DNA of 64,000 nucleotides from SZUA-547 sp963669265. Lineage in GTDB: Bacteria > Pseudomonadota > Alphaproteobacteria > Rhodobacterales > Rhodobacteraceae. A model generated the notes under the pieces. It searched no databases. It was not told where the DNA came from and saw nothing but the letters and a program-made list of their open reading frames with translations. The position numbers and the translations under genes are program-made. This document shows, one piece after another, positions 25,763 through 34,168 of the stretch (position 1 is the first letter of the stretch; each line of letters begins with the position of its first letter). The DNA lies in contig OY769916.1 of assembly GCA_963669265.1 (NCBI GenBank), positions 3,844,001 to 3,908,000 on the forward strand, in the 5' to 3' direction.

Positions 25763-25815
25763 CAGCCGATCATGGGGCAGGGCGCCCCATGACCTCAAGC
25801 CCTTCGCAACTCGCG

Positions 25816-27846
25816 TCAGAGCAGATCGTCCGCCGCAGCGACCACGGCCGCCGCCGTTATGCCGAAATGCTCATAAAGCTCGCCGGCGGGGGCGGAGGCG
25901 CCGAAGCCCTCCATGCCGATGAAGGCGGATTTCTTCGAAGACCCGCCATCGCCATACAGCCAGCGATCCCAGCCCTGACGCACCGCGGCCTCGACGCCGA
26001 TGCGCACGGCCGAACCGCCAAGCACCCGTTTGCGGTACTTTTCATCCTGCTGTTCGAACAGCTCCCAACAGGGCATGGAGACAACGCGCGTTCCGATCCC
26101 CTTCGCCTGCAACGCGGCGCGCGCCTCTATGGCGATCGAAACCTCGGACCCCGTGGCCAGAAGCACGACTTGGCGTTTGCCCTCCGCCTCGGCCAGCACA
26201 TAGGCGCCCTTGGCCGAGAGATTTGTGGTCTTGTGCTCGGTGCGCACGGTTGGCAGGCCCTGCCGGGTCAAGGCCAGCGTGCTCGGCGAGGATTTCGACG
26301 ACAGCGCCAGCTCCCAGCACTCGGCGGTTTCGACCGCATCCGCCGGGCGCATCACCTGCATATTCGGCGTGGCGCGCAGCATGGCCAGATGCTCGACCGG
26401 CTGGTGGGTCGGTCCATCCTCGCCCAGACCGATCGAGTCGTGCGTCATGACATAGACCACGCGCTGGCCCATCAACGCGCTCAACCGCATCGACGGGCGC
26501 GCATAGTCGGTGAACACCATGAACGTGCCGCCATAGGGCGCGACTCCGCCATGCAGCGCCATGCCGTTCATCGCCGCCGCCATGCCGTGCTCGCGAATTC
26601 CGTAATAGACATAACGGCCTTTGCGGTCCCCGGCGGAATAGACGCCCAGATCGGCGGTCTTGGTGTTGTTCGACCCGGTCAGGTCCGCCGAGCCGCCCAG
26701 CGTTTCGGGCATCACCGGATTGATCGCCGCCAGCGCATTTTCAGAGGCTTTGCGGGTCGCGACTTTCGGCGCGTCCTCCGAGATCTGCTTCTTTAGTTTC
26801 CGAACGGCGCTGGCGAGCTTTTTCGGCGCATCGCCGGCGATCACGCGGGCGAACTCATCCTGCTTGCGCTGCGAGGCGGCGGCGAGCCGTCCCTCCCACG
26901 CGGCGCGGTCGCTTTCACCGCGCGCGCCGATGGCGCGCCAATCGGCCGATACGTCCGCAGGGATCTCAAACGGCGCGTGCTCCCAGCCATAAATCTCGCG
27001 CACCACCGCGATTTCTTCGTCCCCCAGCGGCGCGCCATGGGCGCCCGACGTGTCCTGTTTTTTCGGCGAGCCGAGGCCGATATGGGTCTTGCAGGCGATC
27101 AACGAGGGCGTCTTTGTCTTCTTCGCCGCCGTGATCGCCGCGTCCACCGCCGCCGGATCATGACCGTCGACGCGGCGCACATCCCAGCCTGACGCTTCGA
27201 ACCGCGCCAGTTGATCGGTGGAGTCCGACAGCGAGAGCTCTCCGTCGATGGAGATGCCGTTATCGTCCCAGAGCACGATCAACTTGCTGAGCTTCAGATG
27301 CCCCGCCAACGTGATCGCCTCCTGACTGACGCCCTCCATCAGGCAACCGTCGCCCGCGATCACATAGGTGTGGTGATCGACCAGCTTGCCGCCAAAACGG
27401 CTGGCCATATTGGTCTCGGCGATCGCCATGCCGACGGCCGTGGCCAGCCCCTGTCCCAGCGGGCCGGTGGTGGTCTCGATACCCTTGGCGTGCCCGAATT
27501 CCGGGTGTCCCGCGGTCTTTGAGCCCATTTGTCGGAAGTTCTTCAACTGCTCCAGCGTCATATCCTCATAGCCGGTGAGGTGCAGCAGGCCATAGAGCAG
27601 CATGGAGCCGTGGCCCGCCGACAGAACGAACCGGTCGCGATCCGGCCAGTCGGGCGCCGAGGCGTCGAACTTCAGATGTTTCTCGAACAGAACCGTGGCG
27701 ACGTCGGCCATGCCCATCGGCATGCCGGGATGGCCCGAATTGGCGGCCTGAACCGCGTCCATCGCCAAGACGCGCAGTGCGGCGGCTTTGCGCCAGTGGT
27801 CGGGATTGTCGTCGCGAAGCGATTGAATGTCGGAATGTATGGTCAC
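25816..27846 (-). CDS. tkt: transketolase
   Basis: Transketolase moves two-carbon units between sugar phosphates in the pentose phosphate and Calvin pathways. The 676-residue protein has NSGHPGMPMGMADVA, the thiamine diphosphate motif beginning GDGCLMEGVSQEA and ending NGISIDG, FVFTDYARP-like VFTDYARPSMRLSAL and the C-terminal GIGTRVVSMPCWELF region. The start is taken as a GTG at 27846, because the residues before it in the open frame are not family-like; a weak AAGG site precedes it. It is near gap, pgk and fbaB but in its own unit. Confidence 0.96.
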   Translation of the reverse strand: MTIHSDIQSLRDDNPDHWRKAAALRVLAMDAVQAANSGHPGMPMGMADVATVLFEKHLKFDASAPDWPDRDRFVLSAGHGSMLLYGLLHLTGYEDMTLEQLKNFRQMGSKTAGHPEFGHAKGIETTTGPLGQGLATAVGMAIAETNMASRFGGKLVDHHTYVIAGDGCLMEGVSQEAITLAGHLKLSKLIVLWDDNGISIDGELSLSDSTDQLARFEASGWDVRRVDGHDPAAVDAAITAAKKTKTPSLIACKTHIGLGSPKKQDTSGAHGAPLGDEEIAVVREIYGWEHAPFEIPADVSADWRAIGARGESDRAAWEGRLAAASQRKQDEFARVIAGDAPKKLASAVRKLKKQISEDAPKVATRKASENALAAINPVMPETLGGSADLTGSNNTKTADLGVYSAGDRKGRYVYYGIREHGMAAAMNGMALHGGVAPYGGTFMVFTDYARPSMRLSALMGQRVVYVMTHDSIGLGEDGPTHQPVEHLAMLRATPNMQVMRPADAVETAECWELALSSKSSPSTLALTRQGLPTVRTEHKTTNLSAKGAYVLAEAEGKRQVVLLATGSEVSIAIEARAALQAKGIGTRVVSMPCWELFEQQDEKYRKRVLGGSAVRIGVEAAVRQGWDRWLYGDGGSSKKSAFIGMEGFGASAPAGELYEHFGITAAAVVAAADDLL

Positions 27847-28152
27847 GGCTGCGGGCACCTTCAGAGGACGGCTGGCGGAAAAGTCGGGCGGGTCCGCCAC
27901 GGCGCGGCGGCCCCGGCGGTGTTGTTCAGGCGGCAAAGTGTTCCGCGCGGGCGCGTGGGTCAACACCCCAAACGGACGGGACGTGGCGATCAACTGCGAA
28001 AGCGCCTCGAATTGAGGGTCATGTAAGACGATCTTCGCACGCCGTTGGCGCTTTGGTCCGCAATTGCGCTATTCTTCTCGAAGTGGAACAACCAACTTGA
28101 TTCGCGGCGTAATGACCGCGGGCGAGGCTTACGGGGGAAACGGAGCGCGCCC
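27847..28152. other. divergent intergenic region between tkt and the zapA operon
   Basis: About 306 bp with no convincing gene. One GATTC (GANTC, CcrM-type methylation) site lies at 28099-28103, 50 bp before the coiled-coil gene. Both flanking promoters must be here, but no clear -35/-10 pair was found. Confidence 0.5.
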
Positions 28153-28398
28153 ATGAGCGAACTCGAAGCGGCGATCGACCGATTTAACGCGGCGATGCAA
28201 CGCCTTTCCACCGCAATTGAGGCGGGGGACGACGCGACCAGCGCGGTTGCGGCGAAGGCGACTGAAGAAAGCGCGAAACTGCGCGATGAATTGGCCGAAC
28301 TGCGCGCCGCGCGGTCTGAGGATGCGAAATTGCGCACCGAGGCCGCCGATGCGCTGGACAGCGCCATCGCTGAATTGCGCGGCGCCCTTGGCGATTAG
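28153..28398 (+). CDS. small coiled-coil protein upstream of zapA
   Basis: The 81-residue product is almost entirely helical and charged (LRDELAELRAARSEDAKLRTEA), predicted to form a coiled coil. A homologous small coiled-coil gene often precedes zapA in alphaproteobacteria and may be a ZapB-like partner in Z-ring bundling; this rests on position and composition, not on a diagnostic motif. The start at 28153 was chosen because the upstream extension is not coiled-coil-like. zapA follows after 23 bp. Confidence 0.75.
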   Translation: MSELEAAIDRFNAAMQRLSTAIEAGDDATSAVAAKATEESAKLRDELAELRAARSEDAKLRTEAADALDSAIAELRGALGD

Positions 28399-28421
28399 AC
28401 ATTTAAGGAACGAGGGCCGGA

Positions 28422-28817
28422 ATGGCTGAAATCAGCGTAGAGATCTGCGGACGCCGCTATCCTGTCGCCTGCGAGGACGGGCAGGAGGGGCATTTGGCGA
28501 AACTGGCCGCCAAGCTGGACAAATACGCCCAGTCCTTTGATCCGCAGAACAGCGCCATCACCGAGCCGCAGCTTTTGCTGATGACGGCGCTGATGGTCGC
28601 CGACGAATTGTCGGACGCCGAGGGCGCGATGACTGCGCTGAAGAAAGAGGCGCATGACCTGAAGGCCCGCGCGGCGGCGGCTGAGACGGCCAGCGCCGAG
28701 CAGGGCGATCAGGCGAGCCTGTTCGAGGGCGACTTGCAAAAAGTCACCGCCCAGCTTCTGGATCAGGCGGCTGATCGTATGGAGCGTCTGGCCAAGGCGG
28801 CCGAAGGCGCGGCCTGA
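28422..28817 (+). CDS. zapA: cell division protein ZapA
   Basis: ZapA binds and bundles FtsZ filaments. The 131-residue protein has the family N-terminal fold: VEICGRRYPVACEDGQEGHL and LAAKLDKYAQ, followed by LLLMTALMVADEL and a C-terminal coiled coil. AAGGAACGAGGGCCGGA precedes the ATG. In many proteobacteria zapA is followed by the 6S RNA gene and 5-formyl-THF cyclo-ligase; here a minus-strand pentapeptide gene has come between them. Confidence 0.93.
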   Translation: MAEISVEICGRRYPVACEDGQEGHLAKLAAKLDKYAQSFDPQNSAITEPQLLLMTALMVADELSDAEGAMTALKKEAHDLKARAAAAETASAEQGDQASLFEGDLQKVTAQLLDQAADRMERLAKAAEGAA

Positions 28818-28821
28818 GGCG

Positions 28822-30384
28822 CTACTGACTTTCCCGGCAGATTCCGGACGGGCCGAGCGCGCGCGCGGCGCGCCATGCGCACCATTTTTGGTGGGCTTCA
28901 TTCCAGTCTTCGCCAAGATCATCCTTGGACCAGTGAGCGGGCGCCGATAACCCGACTGGCAGCATGTTCGCTGTCGACGCATCTCCAAAAGCGCTGTCGA
29001 GTTTCTCCCAGGTGATGTTACTGTCGGTAAGATCTGCGGATATGAGCGCCGAACCGGAAAAATTGGCGGCGCTCATATCCGCAGATCTCAAATTCGCCCC
29101 GATGAGTGTCGCCCCCTCCATCCGCGCCTCGAAGAGGTTCGCCCCCTCCATCCGCGCCCCGCGGAGGTCCGCCCCCTCCATCCGCGCCCCGCGGAGGTCC
29201 GCCCCCTCCATCCGCGCCTCGAAGAGGTTCGCCCCCTCCATCCGCGCCCCGCGGAGGTCCGCCCCCTCCATCCGCGCCCCGCGGAGGTCCGCCCCCTCCA
29301 TCCGCGCCTCGAAGAGGTTCGCCCCCTCCATCCGCGCCTCGAAGAGGTTCGCCCCTCTAAGGTCGGCGCGGCGAAGGTCGAGGCCCGGCATGAAGGCCTC
29401 GCTCAAGATGGCGCCTCTGAGATTGATGTCCGGAAAATCCTTGGCGCGAAGAGCAGTGATGAAGCCATTGCGTTGCGCTTTAAACGCCGCCTCCGCCGCC
29501 GCCATCCAATCGGGAGCGGGATCACCATCGGCGGGCAACTCTCGCCGCTTCAACCCGGAGTATTCCGACATAAACTCCGCGCGCGCCTCCTCATACGGCA
29601 GCCAATTATCGGGTCGTTCGGCCAGTTCGGCGCGATAGAGATCAGCGGAATAAGGCTCCAACCCGTATTGGTTCAGAATCTCGCCTTCCGTCGATTCCCA
29701 GCCGATGAACAGCACAGCCGCAGCGAACAGGACCATCTCGATCGGTCGGGGCGTATAATGCTTCGCCTCCGGTTGTTGGGCCGTCGCATGTTCCTTCATG
29801 GTCGCGACCCAGACCCGATAGCTGGTGACGCAGCCGATCACCGAAATCACGAACAGCGACCCGCACCACGCGGTCAAGATCGCGTCATGGGGCGGAAAGC
29901 TGCGATACCAAAAGAACGCCAGCACCGCCGGCCCGGCCGCCCAGCCCAGCGCCAGAGAAACGGTCTGCGTCAGCCAGCCCAGCACACGCTTCTCCGCATC
30001 GGGTTTGCGCAGGATCGCGGCGTCCGAGATCAGCCACGGATAGGCCACGTCATCCAGCGGCAGGCCCGGCGCGGCTTCCGACCCCACCCAGCTCAGCGCG
30101 CGCCAAAGCTTGATCAGATAGAGGTGAAAATAGGTGTAGAGCCCCAGCACGATCACCGGCCCTGCGTAGAAGAACCCGACCACGGGCACCGAGACGCCGA
30201 CCAGCGGCAATTGCACCGAGGAATCGTAGGTGAAGAAGTCCCGGTCCGCGACGCCGCCGATGGCGATGGTGGAGAAAAGCAGCACGCCGATCAGCGCGAA
30301 CCATGTGGTGCGGGCGTTCTTTGACACCTCCGCGATATGGCGGAGGCGCTCCTGAACCTGATCGGGAATGTCGCTGGCGCTCAA
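28822..30384 (-). CDS. pentapeptide-repeat membrane protein
   Basis: The 520-residue protein has an N-terminal membrane part with about five hydrophobic helices (near 27-45, 60-85, 130-160, 170-190 and 215-230), a soluble linker (about 235-345), and a C-terminal right-handed beta-helix of pentapeptide repeats (about 345-455) built from A(D/N)L-type units such as GANLFEARME and GADLRGARME. The coding DNA for this helix is eight nearly identical 30-bp modules. A final 60 residues are non-repetitive. Membrane-linked pentapeptide proteins of this layout are widespread but of unknown function. The gene ends 5 bp from the zapA stop and separates zapA from the 6S RNA region, so it looks inserted. 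Confidence 0.9.
   Translation of the reverse strand: MSASDIPDQVQERLRHIAEVSKNARTTWFALIGVLLFSTIAIGGVADRDFFTYDSSVQLPLVGVSVPVVGFFYAGPVIVLGLYTYFHLYLIKLWRALSWVGSEAAPGLPLDDVAYPWLISDAAILRKPDAEKRVLGWLTQTVSLALGWAAGPAVLAFFWYRSFPPHDAILTAWCGSLFVISVIGCVTSYRVWVATMKEHATAQQPEAKHYTPRPIEMVLFAAAVLFIGWESTEGEILNQYGLEPYSADLYRAELAERPDNWLPYEEARAEFMSEYSGLKRRELPADGDPAPDWMAAAEAAFKAQRNGFITALRAKDFPDINLRGAILSEAFMPGLDLRRADLRGANLFEARMEGANLFEARMEGADLRGARMEGADLRGARMEGANLFEARMEGADLRGARMEGADLRGARMEGANLFEARMEGATLIGANLRSADMSAANFSGSALISADLTDSNITWEKLDSAFGDASTANMLPVGLSAPAHWSKDDLGEDWNEAHQKWCAWRAARALGPSGICRESQ
29030..29088. repeat. perfect 22-bp inverted repeat inside the pentapeptide gene
   Basis: The arms 29030-29051 (start AGATCTGCGGATATGAGCGC) and 29067-29088 are exact reverse complements with a 15-nt centre. 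It lies just past the 30-bp modules on the minus strand and encodes part of LRSADMSAANFSGSALISAD. In mRNA it would form a very stable hairpin. Confidence 0.95.
29111..29350. repeat. eight tandem 30-bp modules, two types in a pattern
   Basis: Eight 30-bp units follow without gap. Read on the plus strand, type A ends GCGCCTCGAAGAGGTTC and type B ends GCGCCCCGCGGAGGTCC; both start GCCCCCTCCATCC. The order is A-B-B-A-B-B-A-A, so a 90-bp ABB super-unit is duplicated. On the minus strand A encodes ANLFEARMEG and B encodes ADLRGARMEG, two pentapeptides each. Confidence 0.95.
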
Positions 30385-30459
30385 ATTCGGACCTGCTGAA
30401 ATAACTGATTGAACTCCGTTATGCTAACACAACTCCGGCTTCGGCCCATGCGACCGCTC

Positions 30460-30488
30460 TTCCCAAGCCTCGCGCAAAACCCTATATG
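30460..30488 (+). promoter_or_regulatory. candidate promoter of the 6S RNA gene
   Basis: TTCCCA (30460-30465) and TATATG (30483-30488) are 17 bp apart and would start transcription near 30495, at the 5' end of the proposed 6S RNA closing stem. Confidence 0.45.
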
Positions 30489-30494
30489 CAGGCG

Positions 30495-30637
30495 CTGGCG
30501 GGTTCTGTCCTTCTCGTGTGCGGACTGAATCCTGGTGGCCTTAATTCATCTCGCGGGAGCTGGCTCTGCGACTGGTCCTGGCCTATCGCACCTGGCGCCC
30601 ACCTAGTTATCTAGGCTCGCGAGGATCAATCTCCGCC
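30495..30637 (+). ncRNA. ssrS: predicted 6S RNA
   Basis: 6S RNA binds the housekeeping RNA polymerase by mimicking an open promoter. The call rests on context and fold. The region lies just before the 5-formyl-THF cyclo-ligase gene and near zapA, the usual setting. Its ends pair: GGCGGGTT and TCCT at the 5' side with AGGA, AATC and CCGCC at the 3' side, forming a long closing stem. A small hairpin CCTAG-TTAT-CTAGG (30602-30615) is on the 3' side, as in 6S central bubbles. The length of about 145 nt fits alphaproteobacterial 6S. There is no protein-coding signal. The ends are approximate. Confidence 0.68.
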
Positions 30638-30694
30638 ACGGTCGCGACGGGCCCGCCTCTTGCCGCCGATCCCCCGCGTCGCTAGGCAGAGGGG

Positions 30695-31279
30695 ATGACG
30701 GACGCATCCACTCTCGCAGATCAGAAAGCCGCCTTCCGGAGGGAAGCGTTTGCGCGCCGCAAGCGCGCGCATGAGGCGCGGGCCGAGGCGACGCCAAAGG
30801 CGACCGCGAATCTGCTGGCGCATATCGGACAGGTTTCGCCCGGTGCCGTGATCTCCAGCTATCGCCCGATCCGCACCGAGATCGACCCGACCCCGGCGAT
30901 GGCGGCGTTGTGCGCCGCTGGCGCCCGGCTCAGCGTGCCGGTGATCGAGGGCGCGGGCAAGCCGCTGACCTTTCGCGAGTGGACGCCCGGTTGCCAGATG
31001 GTCGAGGGCGCGTTCGGGGCGGAGGTCCCGGAGTCGGGCGACTGGCTGACGCCCGAGATCGTCATCGTCCCGATGGTGGGCTTCGACCGGACCGGCCACC
31101 GGATCGGCTATGGCGGCGGGTTTTATGACCGCACGCTTGAGGGGCTGCGAGCGAGAGGACGGGTCCGCGCCATCGGCTTCGCCTACGCCGCGCAACAGGG
31201 GCCGGACCTGCCAGCCGAGGCGACCGATCACCGGCTGGACGCGGTGGCGACGGAGGCGGGGGTGCTGGAGTTTGGGTGA
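30695..31279 (+). CDS. fau: 5-formyltetrahydrofolate cyclo-ligase
   Basis: The enzyme converts 5-formyl-THF to methenyl-THF using ATP. The 194-residue protein has the N-terminal basic helix KAAFRREAFARRKRAH, the SYRPIRTEIDP substrate loop, and the nucleotide loop VPMVGFDRTGHRIGYGGGFYDR, all diagnostic. It lies 58 bp downstream of the proposed 6S RNA, a conserved arrangement in which it is often co-transcribed with 6S. It is 94 bp upstream of ymdB on the same strand. Confidence 0.95.
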   Translation: MTDASTLADQKAAFRREAFARRKRAHEARAEATPKATANLLAHIGQVSPGAVISSYRPIRTEIDPTPAMAALCAAGARLSVPVIEGAGKPLTFREWTPGCQMVEGAFGAEVPESGDWLTPEIVIVPMVGFDRTGHRIGYGGGFYDRTLEGLRARGRVRAIGFAYAAQQGPDLPAEATDHRLDAVATEAGVLEFG

Positions 31280-31372
31280 ACTTTGCGTGGGTATCGGCTC
31301 GAACGGACGACGCTTGCTTACGTCCGCAGAACCGCCTTGCCCTTCCGCCCGCCGGAAGGCTAAGCAGCCTCT

Positions 31373-32179
31373 ATGAAACTCCTGTTCCTTGGCGATGTCG
31401 TGGGCCGCGCGGGCCGCAGCGCGGTAATCGAAGGCCTGCCCGGTCTTCGCGAAGAGCTGAAGCTCGATTTCGTGGTGGTGAACGCCGAAAACGCCGCCGC
31501 CGGATTCGGCCTGACCGCCTCTATCGCCGACCAACTGTTTGAGGCGGGCGCCGACGTCCTCACCCTCGGCGATCACGCCTTCGACCAGAAAGAGATGCTG
31601 ACCCATCTCGACAAGGAAAAGCGCATCATCCGCCCGCTCAACATCGCCAAGGCCGCGCCGGGCCGCGGGGTGGGGGTGTTCGAGGCGACGCGAGGGCGCC
31701 GCGTGCTGGTCGCCCAGGCGTTGGGGCGCGTCTTCATGAAACAGCCCTATGACGATCCGTTCTCCGCCCTCGATGCGGCGCTGAAAACGGCCCCTCTCGG
31801 CTGCGGCGTGGATGCGGTGATCGTCGAGATTCATGCCGAGGCGACGTCCGAGAAAACCGCGATGGGCTACTGGCTGGACGGGCGCGCCAGTATGATCGTC
31901 GGCGCGCATACCCATATCCCGACCTCCGACACCCGCATATTGCCGAAAGGCGCGGCGTATCAAAGCGATGCGGGCATGTGTGGAAGCTATGAGTCCGTGA
32001 TTGGCATGTCGAAGGAGGAGCCGCTGCGCCGCTTCGTCACCGGCCTTCCTGGCGGACGGTTCGAGCCTGCGCCCGGTCCTGGAACGCTGTCCGGCGTGTT
32101 CGTAGAGACCGACGATAAGACGGGCAAAGCGGTCTCAGTGCGGCCCATTCGGCGGGGCGGCGTGCTGTCTGAGGCGTGA
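31373..32179 (+). CDS. ymdB: YmdB-family metallophosphoesterase
   Basis: The 268-residue protein matches the TIGR00282 family: LFLGDVVGRAGRSA, VVNAENAAAGFGLT, LGDHAFDQKEM, the His pair in EIHAEATSEK and VGAHTHIPTSD. Members bind two metal ions and hydrolyse 2',3'-cyclic nucleotides; in Bacillus YmdB affects biofilm and motility choices. It is probably in one unit with fau upstream. Confidence 0.92.
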   Translation: MKLLFLGDVVGRAGRSAVIEGLPGLREELKLDFVVVNAENAAAGFGLTASIADQLFEAGADVLTLGDHAFDQKEMLTHLDKEKRIIRPLNIAKAAPGRGVGVFEATRGRRVLVAQALGRVFMKQPYDDPFSALDAALKTAPLGCGVDAVIVEIHAEATSEKTAMGYWLDGRASMIVGAHTHIPTSDTRILPKGAAYQSDAGMCGSYESVIGMSKEEPLRRFVTGLPGGRFEPAPGPGTLSGVFVETDDKTGKAVSVRPIRRGGVLSEA

Positions 32180-32295
32180 CGCACGCGCGCTTTGGGCGGG
32201 GCCCCGACAAAACCATCCTTGCGAAAATCCAATGACTTCCGCGACATGCAAGGGTCTGCTACCCTCGCGTGTCACGAGAATGGAGGCGTCGCCAC

Positions 32296-34080
32296 GTGAT
32301 CAACGCTCTCGGCCCGGACGCCCCGGCGTATTTAACGCTCGGCGTGGTGGCGCTTATGCTGGCCCTGTTCATGTCGGAACGCTATCCGCCGGTGGTCGTG
32401 GCGGTGGGCGGGGTCGCGGCCTTGCTGGTTCTGGGCGCGCTGCCGGTCGAGAAGATGCTGGCGGTGTTCTCCAACCCAGCGCCCATCACCATTGGCTGCA
32501 TGTTCATCCTGTCCGGGGCTTTGGTGCGCACCGGCGCGCTGGTGGCGTTCTCAAGAGCGATCTCGGCCAAGGCCCAAAGCAATCCGATCTTCGTCATGGC
32601 CAGCATGGGTTTAACGGTGATCGTGGCCTCTGCCTTCATGAACAACACGCCGGTCGTCGTTATGATGATCCCGGTGACGATGCAGATCGCCAAATCGATG
32701 CGAATTCCGGCGTCCAAGTGCCTGATACCACTCTCTTATGCGGCGATTCTGGGCGGCACCTGCACATTGATCGGGACCTCGACCAACCTGCTGGTGGACG
32801 GCGTCGCGCGCAGCGCGGGAATGGAGCCGTTCTCTTTGTTTGAGATCACGCCGCTCGGCCTGGTCTCGGCGGTGTGGGGGGTCTTGTATCTCTCTCTGAT
32901 CGGACGGCATTTGCTGCCGAATCGGGAGGCGCTGGCGGATATGATCGGCGACAAACGCCGCCAGAAGTTCTTCACCGAAGTCGTACTGCCTGAAAACTCC
33001 TCGGTTTCAGGCCGCAAGGCGCTGGAGGTGGAGCTTTTCAAGCGCGACGGCGCGCGCGTGATCGATGTTCTCAGGCGCGATGAATCGCTTCGCCGGGTCC
33101 TGCCGGAGGTCGTTCTGGAGGATGGCGACCGGGTGGTCCTGCGCACCGGCGTCGATGAGTTGCTGACGCTGCGGGAGACCGGGGCGCTGGCGGTCGCCGG
33201 CGCGGTGGATCCGGTCTCGTCCCGCAGCTCGGTCACCGTGGAGGCGCTGATCGGCCCGGATTGCCGATTGGTCGGGCGCACGCTCGGCCAGTTGCGACTG
33301 CGCCGCCGGTTCGGCGTCTATCCGCTTGCGGTTCACCGGCGCAATCAGCGGGTGGGCGCCCGCCTCGACGACGTGCGCATCGATATCGGCGACACGCTGC
33401 TGCTGGAGGGCGCGCCGGAGGATATCCGCCGACTTGCGCAGGACGTGGATCTGGTCGATCTGACCGAACCGCAGGAAAAACCTTGGCGCCGCCAAAAAGC
33501 GCCCATCGCCATCGCGGCGCTGGCGGGCGTGGTGGTGTTCGCCGCGCTCGATATCGCGCCCATCGTCGCCCTCGCCGTGATCGCGGTCGCCACCGTGCTT
33601 CTGACCCGGTGCATCGACGCTGAAGAGGCTTTCGGCGCTGTCGAAGGGCGCTTGTTGGCGCTGATTTTTGGCATGCTCGGCGTTGGCGCGGCGATGCAGC
33701 ACACCGGCGCCATCGACATCGTGGTGAACGCGATCTCCCCCTATTTGATGGCGCTTCCGCTCCCCGCCACGCTGTTCGTCATCTATCTTTTAACGATTTC
33801 GCTGACGGAGATGGTCACCAACAACGCGGTGGCGGTGGTGATGACGCCGATCGCCATCGGATTCGCACAGGCGCTGGGCGTCGATCCCCGGCCCTTCGTC
33901 GTCGCGGTGATGTTCGCCGCCTCCGCCGCCTTCGCAACGCCCATCGGTTATCAGACCAACACGCTGGTCTACGCGCCCGGCGGGTATCGCTTTCTGGATT
34001 ACGTCAAAGTCGGGCTGCCGCTGAATCTGTCGCTGGCGGTGATCGTGTCGCTTCTGATCCCGCAGATCTGGCCGTTCTGA
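32296..34080 (+). CDS. SLC13-family permease with RCK_C domains
   Basis: The 594-residue protein has an N-terminal set of membrane helices with the SLC13 motifs AFMNNTPVVVMMIP and CTLIGTSTNLLVDG, two cytoplasmic TrkA_C (RCK_C) domains in the middle (about 205-380), and a second helix set with TEMVTNNAVAVVMTPIA and ATPIGYQTNTLVY. This is the usual layout of bacterial SLC13/DASS anion transporters, whose substrates include sulfate and dicarboxylates. No neighbouring gene fixes the substrate. The GTG at 32296 has GGAGG 9 bp upstream and is preferred over an earlier in-frame GTG. Confidence 0.92.
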   Translation: MINALGPDAPAYLTLGVVALMLALFMSERYPPVVVAVGGVAALLVLGALPVEKMLAVFSNPAPITIGCMFILSGALVRTGALVAFSRAISAKAQSNPIFVMASMGLTVIVASAFMNNTPVVVMMIPVTMQIAKSMRIPASKCLIPLSYAAILGGTCTLIGTSTNLLVDGVARSAGMEPFSLFEITPLGLVSAVWGVLYLSLIGRHLLPNREALADMIGDKRRQKFFTEVVLPENSSVSGRKALEVELFKRDGARVIDVLRRDESLRRVLPEVVLEDGDRVVLRTGVDELLTLRETGALAVAGAVDPVSSRSSVTVEALIGPDCRLVGRTLGQLRLRRRFGVYPLAVHRRNQRVGARLDDVRIDIGDTLLLEGAPEDIRRLAQDVDLVDLTEPQEKPWRRQKAPIAIAALAGVVVFAALDIAPIVALAVIAVATVLLTRCIDAEEAFGAVEGRLLALIFGMLGVGAAMQHTGAIDIVVNAISPYLMALPLPATLFVIYLLTISLTEMVTNNAVAVVMTPIAIGFAQALGVDPRPFVVAVMFAASAAFATPIGYQTNTLVYAPGGYRFLDYVKVGLPLNLSLAVIVSLLIPQIWPF

Positions 34081-34168
34081 CCCTGGTATGCGGTGCGCCT
34101 TGATCCCGCCCGCTCCGCTCGCCTATAAAACCGGCGAAAATCCGTATCGCTAGTCACACGAGGTCCTC

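Noticed and set aside
27847..27993. N-terminal extension of transketolase to 27993
   Set aside because: The extra residues do not resemble transketolase; the GTG at 27846 gives the expected N-terminus.
29111..29350. CRISPR array
   Set aside because: Units are contiguous 30-bp repeats without spacers and lie in frame in a pentapeptide gene.
29106..29360. Plus-strand frame encoding repeated PPSAPRRGS
   Set aside because: It is the reverse of the 30-bp modules of the pentapeptide gene and lacks a ribosome binding site.
30626..31963. 445-codon minus-strand frame across fau and ymdB
   Set aside because: It crosses two genuine genes and their spacer and has no coherent features.
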